From: Microseira sp041929235
GTDB lineage: Bacteria > Cyanobacteriota > Cyanobacteriia > Cyanobacteriales > Aerosakkonemataceae
Assembly (NCBI RefSeq): GCF_041929235.1
Contig: NZ_JBHFNP010000036.1
Coordinates: 1-64,000, forward strand
DNA: 64,000 nt
Reading direction: 5' to 3'
Made by a program: the position numbers and the translations under genes. The notes beneath the pieces were generated by a model. It was not told where the DNA came from and ran no database searches. It was given only the letters and a program-made list of their open reading frames with translations. Below, piece after piece: positions 26,562 through 35,311 of the stretch. The stretch's first letter is position 1, and each line of letters opens with the position of its first letter.

Positions 26562-27158
26562 TTATAAGCTAAGCTGAACCATTGTTGTCACTGCAATCGC
26601 ATCGGGACGATCCGACATCGCCTCAAATTTCCAACCGATTTTTGCTCCATAATCATTAATCATCGTCAGCAGACCTAATCCGGAAGTCTGATTTTCTTCA
26701 TCTTCGGCGCTGCGCTCTAGTTTCAGGATATACAATTCCTGCGGATCGGAGGCGATTAACTCCTGAATAAATGTCTGATATTTATCCTTGCCTTCCGGTG
26801 CGATCGCATTGCTAGCGAACAAGATAATTTTCAGTTCTGGATCTTCCATGAAGTGAATGCCAAACCTCATTGGTGACTTTCCAGTTGGGATATGAAACTT
26901 CATCGAATTTTCTAATAACTCATTCGCAATGTAAGCTACTGCCCCTTTACACTGTTCTTTTCTCCTTTCCTTGCCTGGATCTTCATCGTTTACTGGCAGA
27001 AAAACTGCTAAATAATCAGCCACAAAGTGCGCGGATAATCGATTCGTTTTCCACCGCTTCTTAATCGTGTGAGAACCCGCTGAAAAACCTATATCCAAAT
27101 AATCTTCACAAATGGGAAGATTGTCAATAAAATCTCCAAATATTTGTACCATATTCAT
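26562..27158 (-). CDS. GHKL-ATPase-like regulator, Slr1658-like (DUF6272)
   Basis: About 198 residues from the ATG at 27158, with AAGG about 10 bp upstream; the open frame extends to 27230 but the extra 24 residues do not fit the family. It contains an N-box-like AYIANELLENSMKF (about 100) and a G-box-like TSGLGLLTMINDYGAKIG (about 165), the signature of a histidine-kinase-type ATP-binding fold without a His-containing domain, as in RsbW/SpoIIAB anti-sigma kinases. Paired with the Slr1659-like STAS gene 45 bp downstream, as in Synechocystis slr1658/slr1659. Likely partner-switch protein kinase or binding subunit. Confidence 0.8.
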   Translation of the reverse strand: MNMVQIFGDFIDNLPICEDYLDIGFSAGSHTIKKRWKTNRLSAHFVADYLAVFLPVNDEDPGKERRKEQCKGAVAYIANELLENSMKFHIPTGKSPMRFGIHFMEDPELKIILFASNAIAPEGKDKYQTFIQELIASDPQELYILKLERSAEDEENQTSGLGLLTMINDYGAKIGWKFEAMSDRPDAIAVTTMVQLSL

Positions 27159-27300
27159 AGTCAGCGCCTTAATTGAAAAACTAGGGTAAGCCGAGGTATA
27201 AAACCTTGACAATTTATTCACTTTATTCATAAATAAGCCCGGTTTCTGGATGTTTTTTGGCGAGAAACCGTCAGAGAAACCGGGTTTCTTTCCGTCAGCC

Positions 27301-28125
27301 CTATACTGGCTGCTTTTCTATCTGAAACACCTCAATTTCTTCCTTCCCATTACGGAGATCGGAACCCACCACATAAAAATCCTGGGGATAGATCCAATGA
27401 GTGTCCATTGGGCCGTGAATTTGAATCCCCGTCATCACTGCATATTTGAATATCGCAGCATCTAAAGTTCCCAACAGCTTCTCTACATCCTGGGAAATAA
27501 CCCGACAAGCCAACTTAGTTATCTCTACCAAATTCGGTTTTTCGCCATATTTAATAGTCGATAAAATTTTCTGCCGTATAATCGATTGTTCGATATCTTG
27601 CATATCGGTTGCTAGGTTAATAAATCCAGAATCTAGTTCTTTAACAATTGCTTCTAACGCACCGCAGGCATGAGAAGCTTTGTGGATACCTTCTCGGTAA
27701 ACTTTGCCAATTTCTCCTGTTTTGGAAATTGCGATATGGGGCATGGCATAAAAAGTAAAGCGACGCACGCCGTCAAAAATCGGGGTATGGTCTGTTGCTG
27801 CTGCTAATCCGGTTTTTCCCATCAACACGAACCCAGCTAAACTACAGCAATTAAACGTTTTGCCCCAATATTTAACCACTTCATACCATAAGGCATCGGC
27901 AATTTCGTCCCGACAAATTGCCAGCATTCCCATTGTGTTTTGGTCTTCAAATCCATAGCTATCAAGAGAGTTATAGGTTTGTTTCATGTAATCTTTCATC
28001 GGCAACGCCCCAGGAAAATGATGTTGCAAAGTTTCGTGGAAGACTTTGTTAGCTGTTGGGTCATAACCATCTATGGCTTGAAAAGTTTGGTTTCGCATTC
28101 GCTCTAAGTAGTAGTTCCCGGTCAT
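27301..28125 (-). CDS. LCIB-family (beta-like/theta) carbonic anhydrase
   Basis: 274 residues from the ATG at 28125, preceded by GAGGAG at ideal spacing. It matches the limiting-CO2-inducible LCIB/LCIC family along its length: CRDEIADALWYEVVKYWG with the first zinc Cys and Arg/Asp (about 81), FNCCSLAGFVLMGKTGLAA, the zinc His in RRFTFYAMPHIAISKTGEIG, the second zinc Cys in SHACGALEAI, and NLVEITKLACRVISQDVEKL. LCIB proteins have a beta-carbonic-anhydrase fold and hydrate CO2 reversibly; in algae they recapture leaked CO2. The zinc ligands are all present, so activity is plausible. It sits between glutaminase and the Slr1658-like regulator, an unusual context suggesting that CO2/bicarbonate is part of the signal. 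Confidence 0.8.
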   Translation of the reverse strand: MTGNYYLERMRNQTFQAIDGYDPTANKVFHETLQHHFPGALPMKDYMKQTYNSLDSYGFEDQNTMGMLAICRDEIADALWYEVVKYWGKTFNCCSLAGFVLMGKTGLAAATDHTPIFDGVRRFTFYAMPHIAISKTGEIGKVYREGIHKASHACGALEAIVKELDSGFINLATDMQDIEQSIIRQKILSTIKYGEKPNLVEITKLACRVISQDVEKLLGTLDAAIFKYAVMTGIQIHGPMDTHWIYPQDFYVVGSDLRNGKEEIEVFQIEKQPV

Positions 28126-28417
28126 TTGATTGCTCCTCAAATTTGTAATATATTGTCCAGTTGCATCGGTATTGTATCAGGAAGAACCTGGGAATATGCA
28201 CGGCTGTCTATCTTTGGTAGGACTTACGCGCAAGTTCCCGGTTTCTCCGAAAAATCCTTGGGAAACGGAACCAGAGATCGACGGTCGAAACCGGGTTTCT
28301 GTGAAAAATCGTGGCGCAAGGAACTAGAGATAGACGCAGAAACTTTGGTGATGGCTTCGTCGTGGGTAAGTTTTGTTTGGCATAGATTGAAATTGACACT
28401 CCCCACCCCTAAAGGGT
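28126..28417. repeat. AGGACTTACGC element (diverged copy) upstream of the LCIB-type gene
   Basis: From TAGGACTTACGCGC (about 28217) through GAAAAATC, AGAGAT and GAAACCGGGTTTCT segments to a degenerate right end near GTGGGTAAG (28365). Same family as 2245-2374, 30613-30708 and 40952-41082. Then ACTCCCCACCCCTAAAGGG, a motif often seen at IS200/IS605 ends. No gene. Confidence 0.6.
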
Positions 28418-28618
28418 TTGTCGTTACCCACATTTTCTCAGGAATCCGATTGACCCTTTCCCCGTCAACCCACCCGGAGATTGAAATCCCACAGCGAGTA
28501 GCTCTAGTCCACGTCATGGACTAAAGAAATCTTTCGAGTCCATTTGAATCGACTTTGGCTTTTATTCCCCGGCGGGTTTTATGGCGAGCGACAAGGCGTG
28601 AGATGTGGGTAACGACAA
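28418..28618. repeat. 200-bp element with 16-bp perfect inverted ends
   Basis: TTGTCGTTACCCACAT (28418-28433) is exactly reverse-complemented at 28603-28618. The interior has an internal palindrome around AGTCCACGTCATGGACT (28507-28523). Non-coding and of unknown family; possibly a remnant of an IS200/IS605-type or other non-autonomous element. Confidence 0.6.
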
Positions 28619-28675
28619 GGTCTAAAGTCAGGGTCCCTCATGCAAGTTTTTCGGTAAGGAACAATCCTGAGTGAC

Positions 28676-29707
28676 TTACCAACTATCTACCGAATCGCCT
28701 CCTTCGACCCAGTCTTTTAAATCTCGTTCTGGTTTTGCCACATTAAATAGATGCAACCCAAAATCTCTGGCGAGGTCTTCACAAACTTTGATCCCTCTGA
28801 CACTATTTCCCTTGATATCTACGAGTGGCGAAAAAGTCCCAATCCCCAATTTTGAGGGAACTAAGGCAGTAATTCCGCCGCAAACGCCGCTTTTTGCTGG
28901 CATTCCTACCCGGTACGCCCATTCGCCAGAATAGTTGTACATGCCGCATGTAAGCATGACACTAATCACATCTTGCACGTAACGTTCATCAATCGCACGT
29001 TCCCCGCTAATTGGATTAATGCCTCCGTTAGCAAGAGTAGCTGCCATCATTGCCAAGTCGTGAGCGTTGACCATGATGGAACATTGTTGAAAATACAGGT
29101 CGAGGGTTTCCTCAATTCGGTCGGTTACCATGCCAAAATTGAGCATTAGATATGCGATCGCTCGATGGCGATTCCCCGTTGCTTTCTCTGACAAAAACAC
29201 CGGCACGTTAATATCTGGCGTCCTCCCCGTATAGCGGCGGAACATCTCCAAAATGCGCTTAAGTCTTTCCGTAGCGCTGTTTCCTTTGATTAAGTCTGTG
29301 GTGGCGATCGCTCCTGCATTTACCATTGGATTGTAGGGCCGATTGGTTTTTTCATCCAACACAATCGAGTTAAATGCTTCTCCCGTTGGCTCGACGCTGA
29401 CTTTACTATTAACATATTCCCGCCCGCGATCTTCCAGCGCCAAGCCATAGATAAAGGGTTTAGAAATTGACCCAATTGTAAACTGTTTGTCCCCATCCCC
29501 AACATCAAACACCTGACCCTCCACTGTCACCGCACAAATACCAAACCATTCGGGTTTTGCCAGTGCCAGTTCGGGAATGTAATCAGCTACAGTACCATCG
29601 TTCAAATATCGATATTTTTCGTGCAATTCGCTCAAATAGGAGCGAAACGGCGAAGCGACTGCCTGAATTGAACTTGCTAGCGCTCTCAGATCGTGTTTTT
29701 CTGCCAT
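28676..29707 (-). CDS. glsA: Glutaminase (serine-dependent beta-lactamase fold)
   Basis: 343 residues, with all glutaminase landmarks: the S-x-x-K nucleophile motif in FTIGSISKPFIYGLALEDRG (about 80), NPMVNAGAIATTDLI (about 125), the Tyr/Asn-rich LYFQQCSIMVNAHDLAMMAA (about 205) and TCGMYNYSGEWAYRVGMPAK (about 250). It hydrolyses L-glutamine to glutamate and ammonia in the cytoplasm. Slightly longer than the usual about 305-330 residues. Located 53 bp after the MinD-like gene and 550 bp before the LCIB-type gene on the same strand, so it probably belongs to this signalling locus rather than to bulk nitrogen metabolism. That link is inferred from position. Confidence 0.92.
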   Translation of the reverse strand: MAEKHDLRALASSIQAVASPFRSYLSELHEKYRYLNDGTVADYIPELALAKPEWFGICAVTVEGQVFDVGDGDKQFTIGSISKPFIYGLALEDRGREYVNSKVSVEPTGEAFNSIVLDEKTNRPYNPMVNAGAIATTDLIKGNSATERLKRILEMFRRYTGRTPDINVPVFLSEKATGNRHRAIAYLMLNFGMVTDRIEETLDLYFQQCSIMVNAHDLAMMAATLANGGINPISGERAIDERYVQDVISVMLTCGMYNYSGEWAYRVGMPAKSGVCGGITALVPSKLGIGTFSPLVDIKGNSVRGIKVCEDLARDFGLHLFNVAKPERDLKDWVEGGDSVDSW

Positions 29708-29760
29708 AGATAGTTGGAAGAATTTACCATTAAAGTTTGCCTTCGCCTTTGGATTTTGGT

Positions 29761-30516
29761 TTATTCCATAATCTGCTGCGCGACTTTTTTAAATTCATTG
29801 CTGACGTAATGGTCGGGGAATTGCACGCAGAACACCCCGTTGCTTGCCAGTTGCACTAAATCTTCCGATAAGGGAAATATCCCCGCTACGGAAGCGTCGT
29901 AAGTAGCTTCTATCTTTTGCCTCAGGGCGTCAAAATTCATAGTTTTTAAGACTTTGTTGACTGCCAACAGCATTTTGCGAACTTTTAACTGCCGCGCCAC
30001 ATCGATAGTTACCGCCGTACCTTGGTAGTCTTGTTTATCCGGTCGCAGAATTAATATTAAAACGTGGGAAATTGCAATCGTCAGAAAGGTTTCTTTGGAC
30101 AAACCGGGGTGGGTGTCGATGAACAGGTAGTCGAGTTGAAGATTTTTAACTAATTTGCGAAAACCATCGTTGAGCAATCTGACATCGTATCCCTCGCTCA
30201 AGATGCGGGAAATGTCGTCTGCTTTGACGCTGGAGGGAACTAAAAACAAACTGCCATTCCCATTTAAACCGATATTGGCACTCACATCGTAGGCTGTATC
30301 TTCGATGGGTGCTTGTCCCCACAGATAGTTGTTGAGGGTTTTGTTCATAGTTTCCGATTCCAAACCGAAAAGGTTGTGAATTCCCGGCGACTGAATATCG
30401 GTGTCTACTACACCAACTCGATGACCTTGTAGCGCCACGGTGGTAGCAAGGTTGGCGGTAAAGTTGGATTTGCCAGTACCGCCCCGATAAGAGTGTATTG
30501 AGACTACTTTAGGCAT
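29761..30516 (-). CDS. MinD/ParA-like P-loop ATPase
   Basis: 251 residues. The N-terminus is MPKVVSIHSYRGGTGKSNFT, a MinD/ParA Walker A with RGGTGKS in place of KGGVGKT. Then come VGVVDTDIQSPGIHNLFGL (switch I), DYLFIDTHPGLSKETFL (switch II/Walker B, about 140) and ILRPDKQDYQGTAVTIDVAR. Such ATPases dimerise on ATP binding and position or activate partners. No ParB, MinC/MinE or DNA partner lies next to it; its neighbours are glutaminase, LCIB-type carbonic anhydrase and STAS regulators. The first 12 codons of a paralogue persist at 6.9 kb beside SulP genes. First gene of the co-directional locus. Confidence 0.88.
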   Translation of the reverse strand: MPKVVSIHSYRGGTGKSNFTANLATTVALQGHRVGVVDTDIQSPGIHNLFGLESETMNKTLNNYLWGQAPIEDTAYDVSANIGLNGNGSLFLVPSSVKADDISRILSEGYDVRLLNDGFRKLVKNLQLDYLFIDTHPGLSKETFLTIAISHVLILILRPDKQDYQGTAVTIDVARQLKVRKMLLAVNKVLKTMNFDALRQKIEATYDASVAGIFPLSEDLVQLASNGVFCVQFPDHYVSNEFKKVAQQIME

Positions 30517-30844
30517 TTGAGTAATTGAGGATATAAGATTCTGTTGCGACTAATTATGACTATATAGTTCTTTGCCGTCAATACAACGGCAAACAAAAAT
30601 ATTTTGATTTTTAGGACTTACGCTCATATTCCGGGTTTCTCTGAAAAATCCTTGGTTTGGCAACTGGAACAGAAACCCGGTTTCTTGGTCGCCCAAGCGT
30701 AAGTCCTGATTTTCTTACTTTCCCTTATTCTTTTACCAATCTCTCATTTATTACTTTAGGTAAAGCTGCTTTTTTCCTACTTTTGCGACCTTTCCGACCT
30801 TTCCGACCTTTCCGACTTTTCCGACTTTTCCGACTTTTTAACCA
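30517..30844. repeat. Intergenic: AGGACTTACGC element and 9-bp tandem repeat
   Basis: 30613-30708 is a complete inverted-end element (AGGACTTACGCTC ... AAGCGTAAGTCCT) with internal CCGGGTTTCT/AGAAACCCGG arms. 30786-30838 is a run of CTTTCCGAC / TTTTCCGAC 9-mers. The promoter of the MinD-like operon should lie between 30517 and about 30610 on the minus strand. No gene. Confidence 0.75.
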
Positions 30845-32015
30845 TCAAAATCCCAAACAATTGGGAGTGCTTTGAGGCAGATGTTCTACCAATTCTATTT
30901 GCCCGGATGCATTAATTATCCAGCCGGTTGCTTCTACAATTCGGTCGGGAGGGGACAAGGAAGAGGACGCACCGGACGCACCGGACGCACCGGACGCGGG
31001 GGAAGAGGAGGCGAGGAATGTCTCTCCAGAATTCGACCCGTCCCCCCGTCTCCCCCTCTCCCCTCTCCCTTGTCTCCCCCTCTCCCTTGTCTCCCCCGTC
31101 TCCCCCTCTCCCCTCTCCCCCTCTCCCCTCTCCCCCTCTCCCCTCTCCCCCTCTCCCCTCTCCCCCTCTCCCCGTCCCCCCGTCTCCCCCTCTCCCCGTC
31201 TCCCCCTCTCCCCGTCTTTTTGATCCGGCATACTTCTTTCCCCCATCGCGGTAAAATCTTGCAAATCGCGCCAAACGGTCTGACCTCGAATCGTTGTCGT
31301 CGGGTCTTCTGGTAAACCGCCGCGGAAGGTAACGGTAAAAGAGTTGCCATACGCCGCTCTACACCCGACGATGACTTGGTTGCTGTCCCTCACCTGAGTT
31401 GGCAATTCGACTAATCCCTGACTGGTATTGACGTTGGGCGTATTAACGGTGACGATGCCATTGACGCCGAATGGGGAACTGGCAGCGATCCCACTACCAA
31501 AACCGATAAAAATACCTTGGGTAAATATGCCGATTTGACCTCCACTTCCTTTAAAAGCGTTGGCGTTGATGCCGCTTCCTTCTAAAAGCGCAACCGTATC
31601 GGCGGTGAGGGTAATGTTCCCTCCATTACCAGTAACCCCGGCAGCGGCGGCAATTTGGCTTTCCGAACGCAACTGCACAGACCCCACTTGCAGGTTAATA
31701 TTCCCCCCACTGCCGGAAGCGGTGGCAGTGGCAATCCGACCTCGGTTTTCCAGAGCGATCGTCTGTGCGCGAATTTGCAAATTCCCCGCTGCTCCCGATC
31801 CCCTGGCACTCACGGAAATTTCCGCCCGGTCTCGCACATTTAATTGGTTCGTTTCCACAAACAAGTTTCCCCCATCCCCCGTTGCTTCGTTGGCGGCGAT
31901 ATTCGGTCTTTCTTCTCCAGAAAGGGCAAACAACCCGCTCTCAAATCGACCGTCTGCGCTGGTTCCCCTCAGTTCTACCGACTCGCTGGCAATCACGTTG
32001 AGATTTCCCCCCCCG
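30845..32015 (-). pseudogene. Two-partner-secretion exoprotein (TpsA-like), C-terminal part
   Basis: The frame continues the exoprotein after a frameshift at an eight-C run (32007-32014). From LNVIASESVELRGTSADGRF onward it has the 20-residue beta-helix repeats typical of filamentous-haemagglutinin-like proteins (GGNLFVETNQLNVRDRAEIS, GGNINLQVGSVQLRSESQI). It ends in a cyanobacterial TPS tail (PPDRIVEATGWIINASGQIE). A low-complexity Arg/Gly/Glu block of about 60 residues, derived from a CCCCCTCTCC repeat, interrupts this tail. The open frame extends upstream to 32197, but those residues are out of phase with the protein. Would be surface-exposed or secreted through a TpsB partner, not seen here. 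Confidence 0.75.
31025..31215. repeat. Low-complexity CCCCCTCTCCCC / GTCTCCC repeat in the exoprotein gene
   Basis: Irregular C-rich 12- to 17-bp units, almost pure pyrimidine on the plus strand, encode Gly/Glu/Arg repeats on the minus strand. It resembles, but is not identical to, the 16-bp array at 45.2 kb. Confidence 0.85.
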
Positions 32016-33254
32016 TCCCCCGCGAGCGGTTTGATTTCCCCGACCGCGAGTAGAAACGGATACCCGCGCCCCATCCCTGACGCTAAAACGGGGAGTAATA
32101 ACGGTAATGCTACCCCCATCTTGGATGCCTTCGGTGGCGGCAAACAGTCCGCTGCGACTAAAATCCCTGGGATTAGCAGGATTAATCCGCGCGCCAAACA
32201 AGTCTACAAACTCAGAAGCATTAACAGTCAGATTTCCCGACTTCCCCTCACCAAAAGCAGTAACCGATATATCCGCTCCTCCTCCCACCCGCAATCGATT
32301 CGTTTGAATTAAAATATCCCCTGAATCTCCCAGACTGCGAGACGTAGCGTCTAAAGTACCCGATACTTGAACGTTAGGCGAATCAACTATTTCCACATCC
32401 GTCGCACGCACGGTTACATTTCCCGACCGCCCGATACCGTAGGAACCCGCAGACAGAACCGCTCCATCCTGCACAAGCAACCTATTGGTGTTAATCGTTA
32501 CATCTCCCCCTTGACCTGTCGGTTGCAAGGCAACTCCTCTGGATCCAACCGAAGCAATAATGCCGCTGCGAAACGGTTCTCTGGAAACAATTCCGATTGT
32601 TTCTACGGCATCTTTGGCATTGATGCTAATATTTCCCCCCGCACCTGAGCCAAAAGTAATCGCCAAGATGAAAGCTCCATTGTCTACCCTCAATCTGCCA
32701 GTATTAATCGTTAAATCCCCTGCCTTTCCCATCCCGAACGTTCCCGATATTAAGCCAGCGTTGTTGAGTTGGACTGTACCTGTATGGGGAGTGTTTACAG
32801 TTAAATTTCCTCCCGCTTCTACTGTCAAAGGGTAAAAATTGGTGGCTGAAATCATCCCGCCATTCCTAACCGTTAAGTTACCAGTTTCAATCGTTAAATT
32901 GCCCGTTCTTCCAAACCCAAAACTATTAGCAAACAATCCGCTTTGTTCGTCTGCCAAAGTGGCGGGAATTCCAGCCAAAAATTGATTTAACAGGGGAATT
33001 CCCGTTCCGGTTATCTCTACCGCATCGGTGGTGCGGATGGTAAGATTTCCCCCAGGTAGGGAACCCAGGGTAGAAGTGGAGATCAGCGAGCGATCGCCAA
33101 CTTCCAATCTCCTCCCCTGCACCTGAATATCGCCGCCATTTGTCACGACTCCCGCTTGTTGCGACAGTTGGATATCCCCAAAGTTCTGCACCCCAAGATA
33201 GCCGAAAACCCAACCGGGCGCTATACTAACCTCACCGAAAACGCGCGCTCTTAT
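32000..33254 (-). pseudogene. TpsA-like exoprotein, middle part
   Basis: Open from the IS junction (about 33254) to the frameshift near 32010. In frame upstream of the GTG at 33191 it reads FGEVSIAPGWVFGYLGVQNF, a sequence expected soon after the TPS domain, then beta-helix repeats such as GGDIQVQGRRLEVGDRSLIS and GNLTVNTPHTGTVQL. Joined through the IS to the N-terminal piece at 35312-36013 (...GRIELGSVGS). The original protein would be about 1,100 residues. Confidence 0.75.
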
Positions 33255-33305
33255 CCCCTGGCGCCTACCATGGGGAGGAAGCTTGAAAAGCGATTTTAAT
33301 CGCAG

Positions 33306-33701
33306 TCAAGTTCCGGGCTTCCACTTCTGATTTTCGATATATTTCTTAACCACATCAAGTGGAGCGCCACCCACAGTAGCGACAAAATAAGAATTAGTCC
33401 ATAGGGTAGGCAACCTACTTTTAAGCCAAGGAAATTCTTGACGCAGGTAGCGAGAAGATCTACCTTTCATTAGTTTAACTACCTTCTGTCCGCCAAATTG
33501 CGGGTCAATCTTAATCAATAAATGGACATGATCTGGCATAACCTCAAGCTCGATAATGTCGCACTTTGTCTCCGCAGCCACCTGTTGGATAATCTCTTTC
33601 AGGCGAGTATCAACACCGTTAACCAAAACCTTTCGGCGATACTTCGGACACCACACTATGTGGTATTGACAGCAGTATAAGATATTCTTATTAGTTTTAA
33701 A
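33306..33701 (-). CDS. tnpA: IS200/IS605 Y1 transposase TnpA
   Basis: About 130 residues of Y1 HUH transposase: YHIVWCPKYRRKVL near the start, the HUH motif in VMPDHVHLLIKIDP, and the catalytic Tyr in LDVVKKYIENQK near the end. It cuts and rejoins single-stranded element ends through a phosphotyrosine link. The frame is open upstream to an ATG at 33815, but the extra residues are unlike the family. The real start is probably a non-ATG codon near 33,700, overlapping the tnpB promoter region. Looks intact. Confidence 0.85.
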   Translation of the reverse strand, partial: FKTNKNILYCCQYHIVWCPKYRRKVLVNGVDTRLKEIIQQVAAETKCDIIELEVMPDHVHLLIKIDPQFGGQKVVKLMKGRSSRYLRQEFPWLKSRLPTLWTNSYFVATVGGAPLDVVKKYIENQKWKPGT

Positions 33702-33754
33702 CTGATTAGAGTTTTTTGCTATATAATAGTGGCACGTCAACGTCGTTATCGTCA

Positions 33755-35146
33755 ATGACCAGCCAAAACTGTAGCAAGAAAACAAAAACCCTTTCGTTTG
33801 TAACCGAAATACCATTGGTGGTATCGGCTATAGATGAGAGGGTTTTGCTGTCTAGATTTGAAGCTGGCAGGCAACTTTACAACGCCTGTTTGGGCGAAGC
33901 AATGCGGCGATTGAGATTGGTTAAGCAATCAAAGCTGTACCAAAAGGCTAAAAAGATTAAAGGCAACAAAAAGGGAAGATATGCCGCCTTTGCTGATGCA
34001 AACAAAGTTTACAAGTACAGCGAGTACGACCTACATACTTTCGCTACCATAGTTAGACGTTCCTGGATAGGGGAACATATAGATTCCAACACAGCGCAGA
34101 AACTGGCGACGAGGGCATTTAACGCATCGCAAAAAGTTGCCTTCGGCCTCGCCAAGAAAATCAGATTCAAGGGGAAGAGTCAGTTAGATTCTTTGGAAGG
34201 GAAAACGAACACAACCGGGATTCGTTGGCATCAACAAGCACTGGTGTGGGGTTCTGAGCTAAAGCTCCAGCCCTATCTTAAAGGCAACGATCCGGTTATC
34301 CTGCACGGATTGAACAGTCGAGTTAAGTACGTGCGCCTAGTTCGCCGACGCTTAAATAACCAGACTCGCTACTACGCGCAATTAATTTGTGAAGGTCAAC
34401 CCTTTATCAAACCCAAAAATCAAATTGGTTCTGGGGTAGTCGGATTAGATATTGGGCCATCAACAATAGCGATAGTTGGAGAGACTGGGGCAAAATTAGA
34501 TTTATTTGCCCCCCAACTGAAGTCACAAGAAAAGCAAATCCGCCGACTTCAGAGGCGAATGGAAAGATCCAGAAGGGCGAACAATCCAGAGAATTACAAT
34601 AGCGATTTTGTTGACAGCCAGGGAAAGCAGAAAAAAGGAACCGTCAAAAAAGGCGACAAAAAATGGAACGATTCTAAGTCTTACAGATCTGCAAGAAGTG
34701 CCAAGGCTAATTTAGAAAGAAAGCTAGCCGCACATCGCAAGTCGTTACACGGGAGATTGGTGCATGAAATTCTGAGGTTGGGTGACACAATCAAACTAGA
34801 GAAGCTATCCTACAAAGCATTCCAGAAACTGTTTGGAAAATCTGTAGGAAAGCGCGCGCCGGGAGAACTCGTATCTCATCTAAAACGCTTGGCTGAAAGT
34901 GCTGGCGTCAACGTGGTCGAATTCTCCACCAAAACAACCAAACTATCTCAAACTTGCCATCAATGCGGAACTGTAAAAAAGAAAAGCCTAATGACTAGAG
35001 TCCACAAATGCAATTGTGGTGTTCTCTGTCAAAGAGACTTGTACTCGGCATTTTTGGCGAGGTTTGTAGACAATGACCTGCTCCAAGTAGACCTCGCTCA
35101 TCTTGCCTGGTCGGGTGCCCAAGCGCTCCTGATGGCGGCCCCGTGA
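33755..35146 (+). CDS. tnpB: TnpB-type RuvC nuclease (IS200/IS605 accessory protein)
   Basis: 463 residues from the ATG at 33755 (a frame-extending ATG at 33716 overlaps tnpA and is less likely). Longer than common TnpB (about 400). RuvC acidic motifs are present in GVVGLDIGPSTIAIVG (about 226), IKLEKLSYKAFQK (about 340) and CQRDLYSAFLARF (about 430). The zinc ribbon reads CHQCG...CNCG, and two Lys-rich helices lie between. TnpB proteins are RNA-guided nucleases that promote retention of the element. Different subgroup from the broken copy at 1.0 kb. No stops or frameshifts seen, so it could be active. Confidence 0.85.
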   Translation: MTSQNCSKKTKTLSFVTEIPLVVSAIDERVLLSRFEAGRQLYNACLGEAMRRLRLVKQSKLYQKAKKIKGNKKGRYAAFADANKVYKYSEYDLHTFATIVRRSWIGEHIDSNTAQKLATRAFNASQKVAFGLAKKIRFKGKSQLDSLEGKTNTTGIRWHQQALVWGSELKLQPYLKGNDPVILHGLNSRVKYVRLVRRRLNNQTRYYAQLICEGQPFIKPKNQIGSGVVGLDIGPSTIAIVGETGAKLDLFAPQLKSQEKQIRRLQRRMERSRRANNPENYNSDFVDSQGKQKKGTVKKGDKKWNDSKSYRSARSAKANLERKLAAHRKSLHGRLVHEILRLGDTIKLEKLSYKAFQKLFGKSVGKRAPGELVSHLKRLAESAGVNVVEFSTKTTKLSQTCHQCGTVKKKSLMTRVHKCNCGVLCQRDLYSAFLARFVDNDLLQVDLAHLAWSGAQALLMAAP

Positions 35147-35311
35147 CAGGCGACCGAAGAAAATAACTTGCGATTAGGAGGAATTGTTCCTTCTTCCTTT
35201 GGAAAACCTCCAGAGTCAGAGCAAGTCGCCACGAAAGTTCTAATTCCTGATACTGAGATCTTGGGTGTTGTACCTAGAAATAGGGAGAGTCAAGAAGAGG
35301 TTTAAAGCGAA

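Noticed and set aside
30872..31350. Several overlapping frames on both strands in the C-rich repeat
   Set aside because: Open only because the simple repeat lacks stops; translations are low complexity apart from the exoprotein frame.
31560..32312. 250-codon plus-strand frame antisense to the exoprotein gene
   Set aside because: Antisense shadow of a compositionally biased Gly/Ala/Asn-rich gene; no recognisable protein features.
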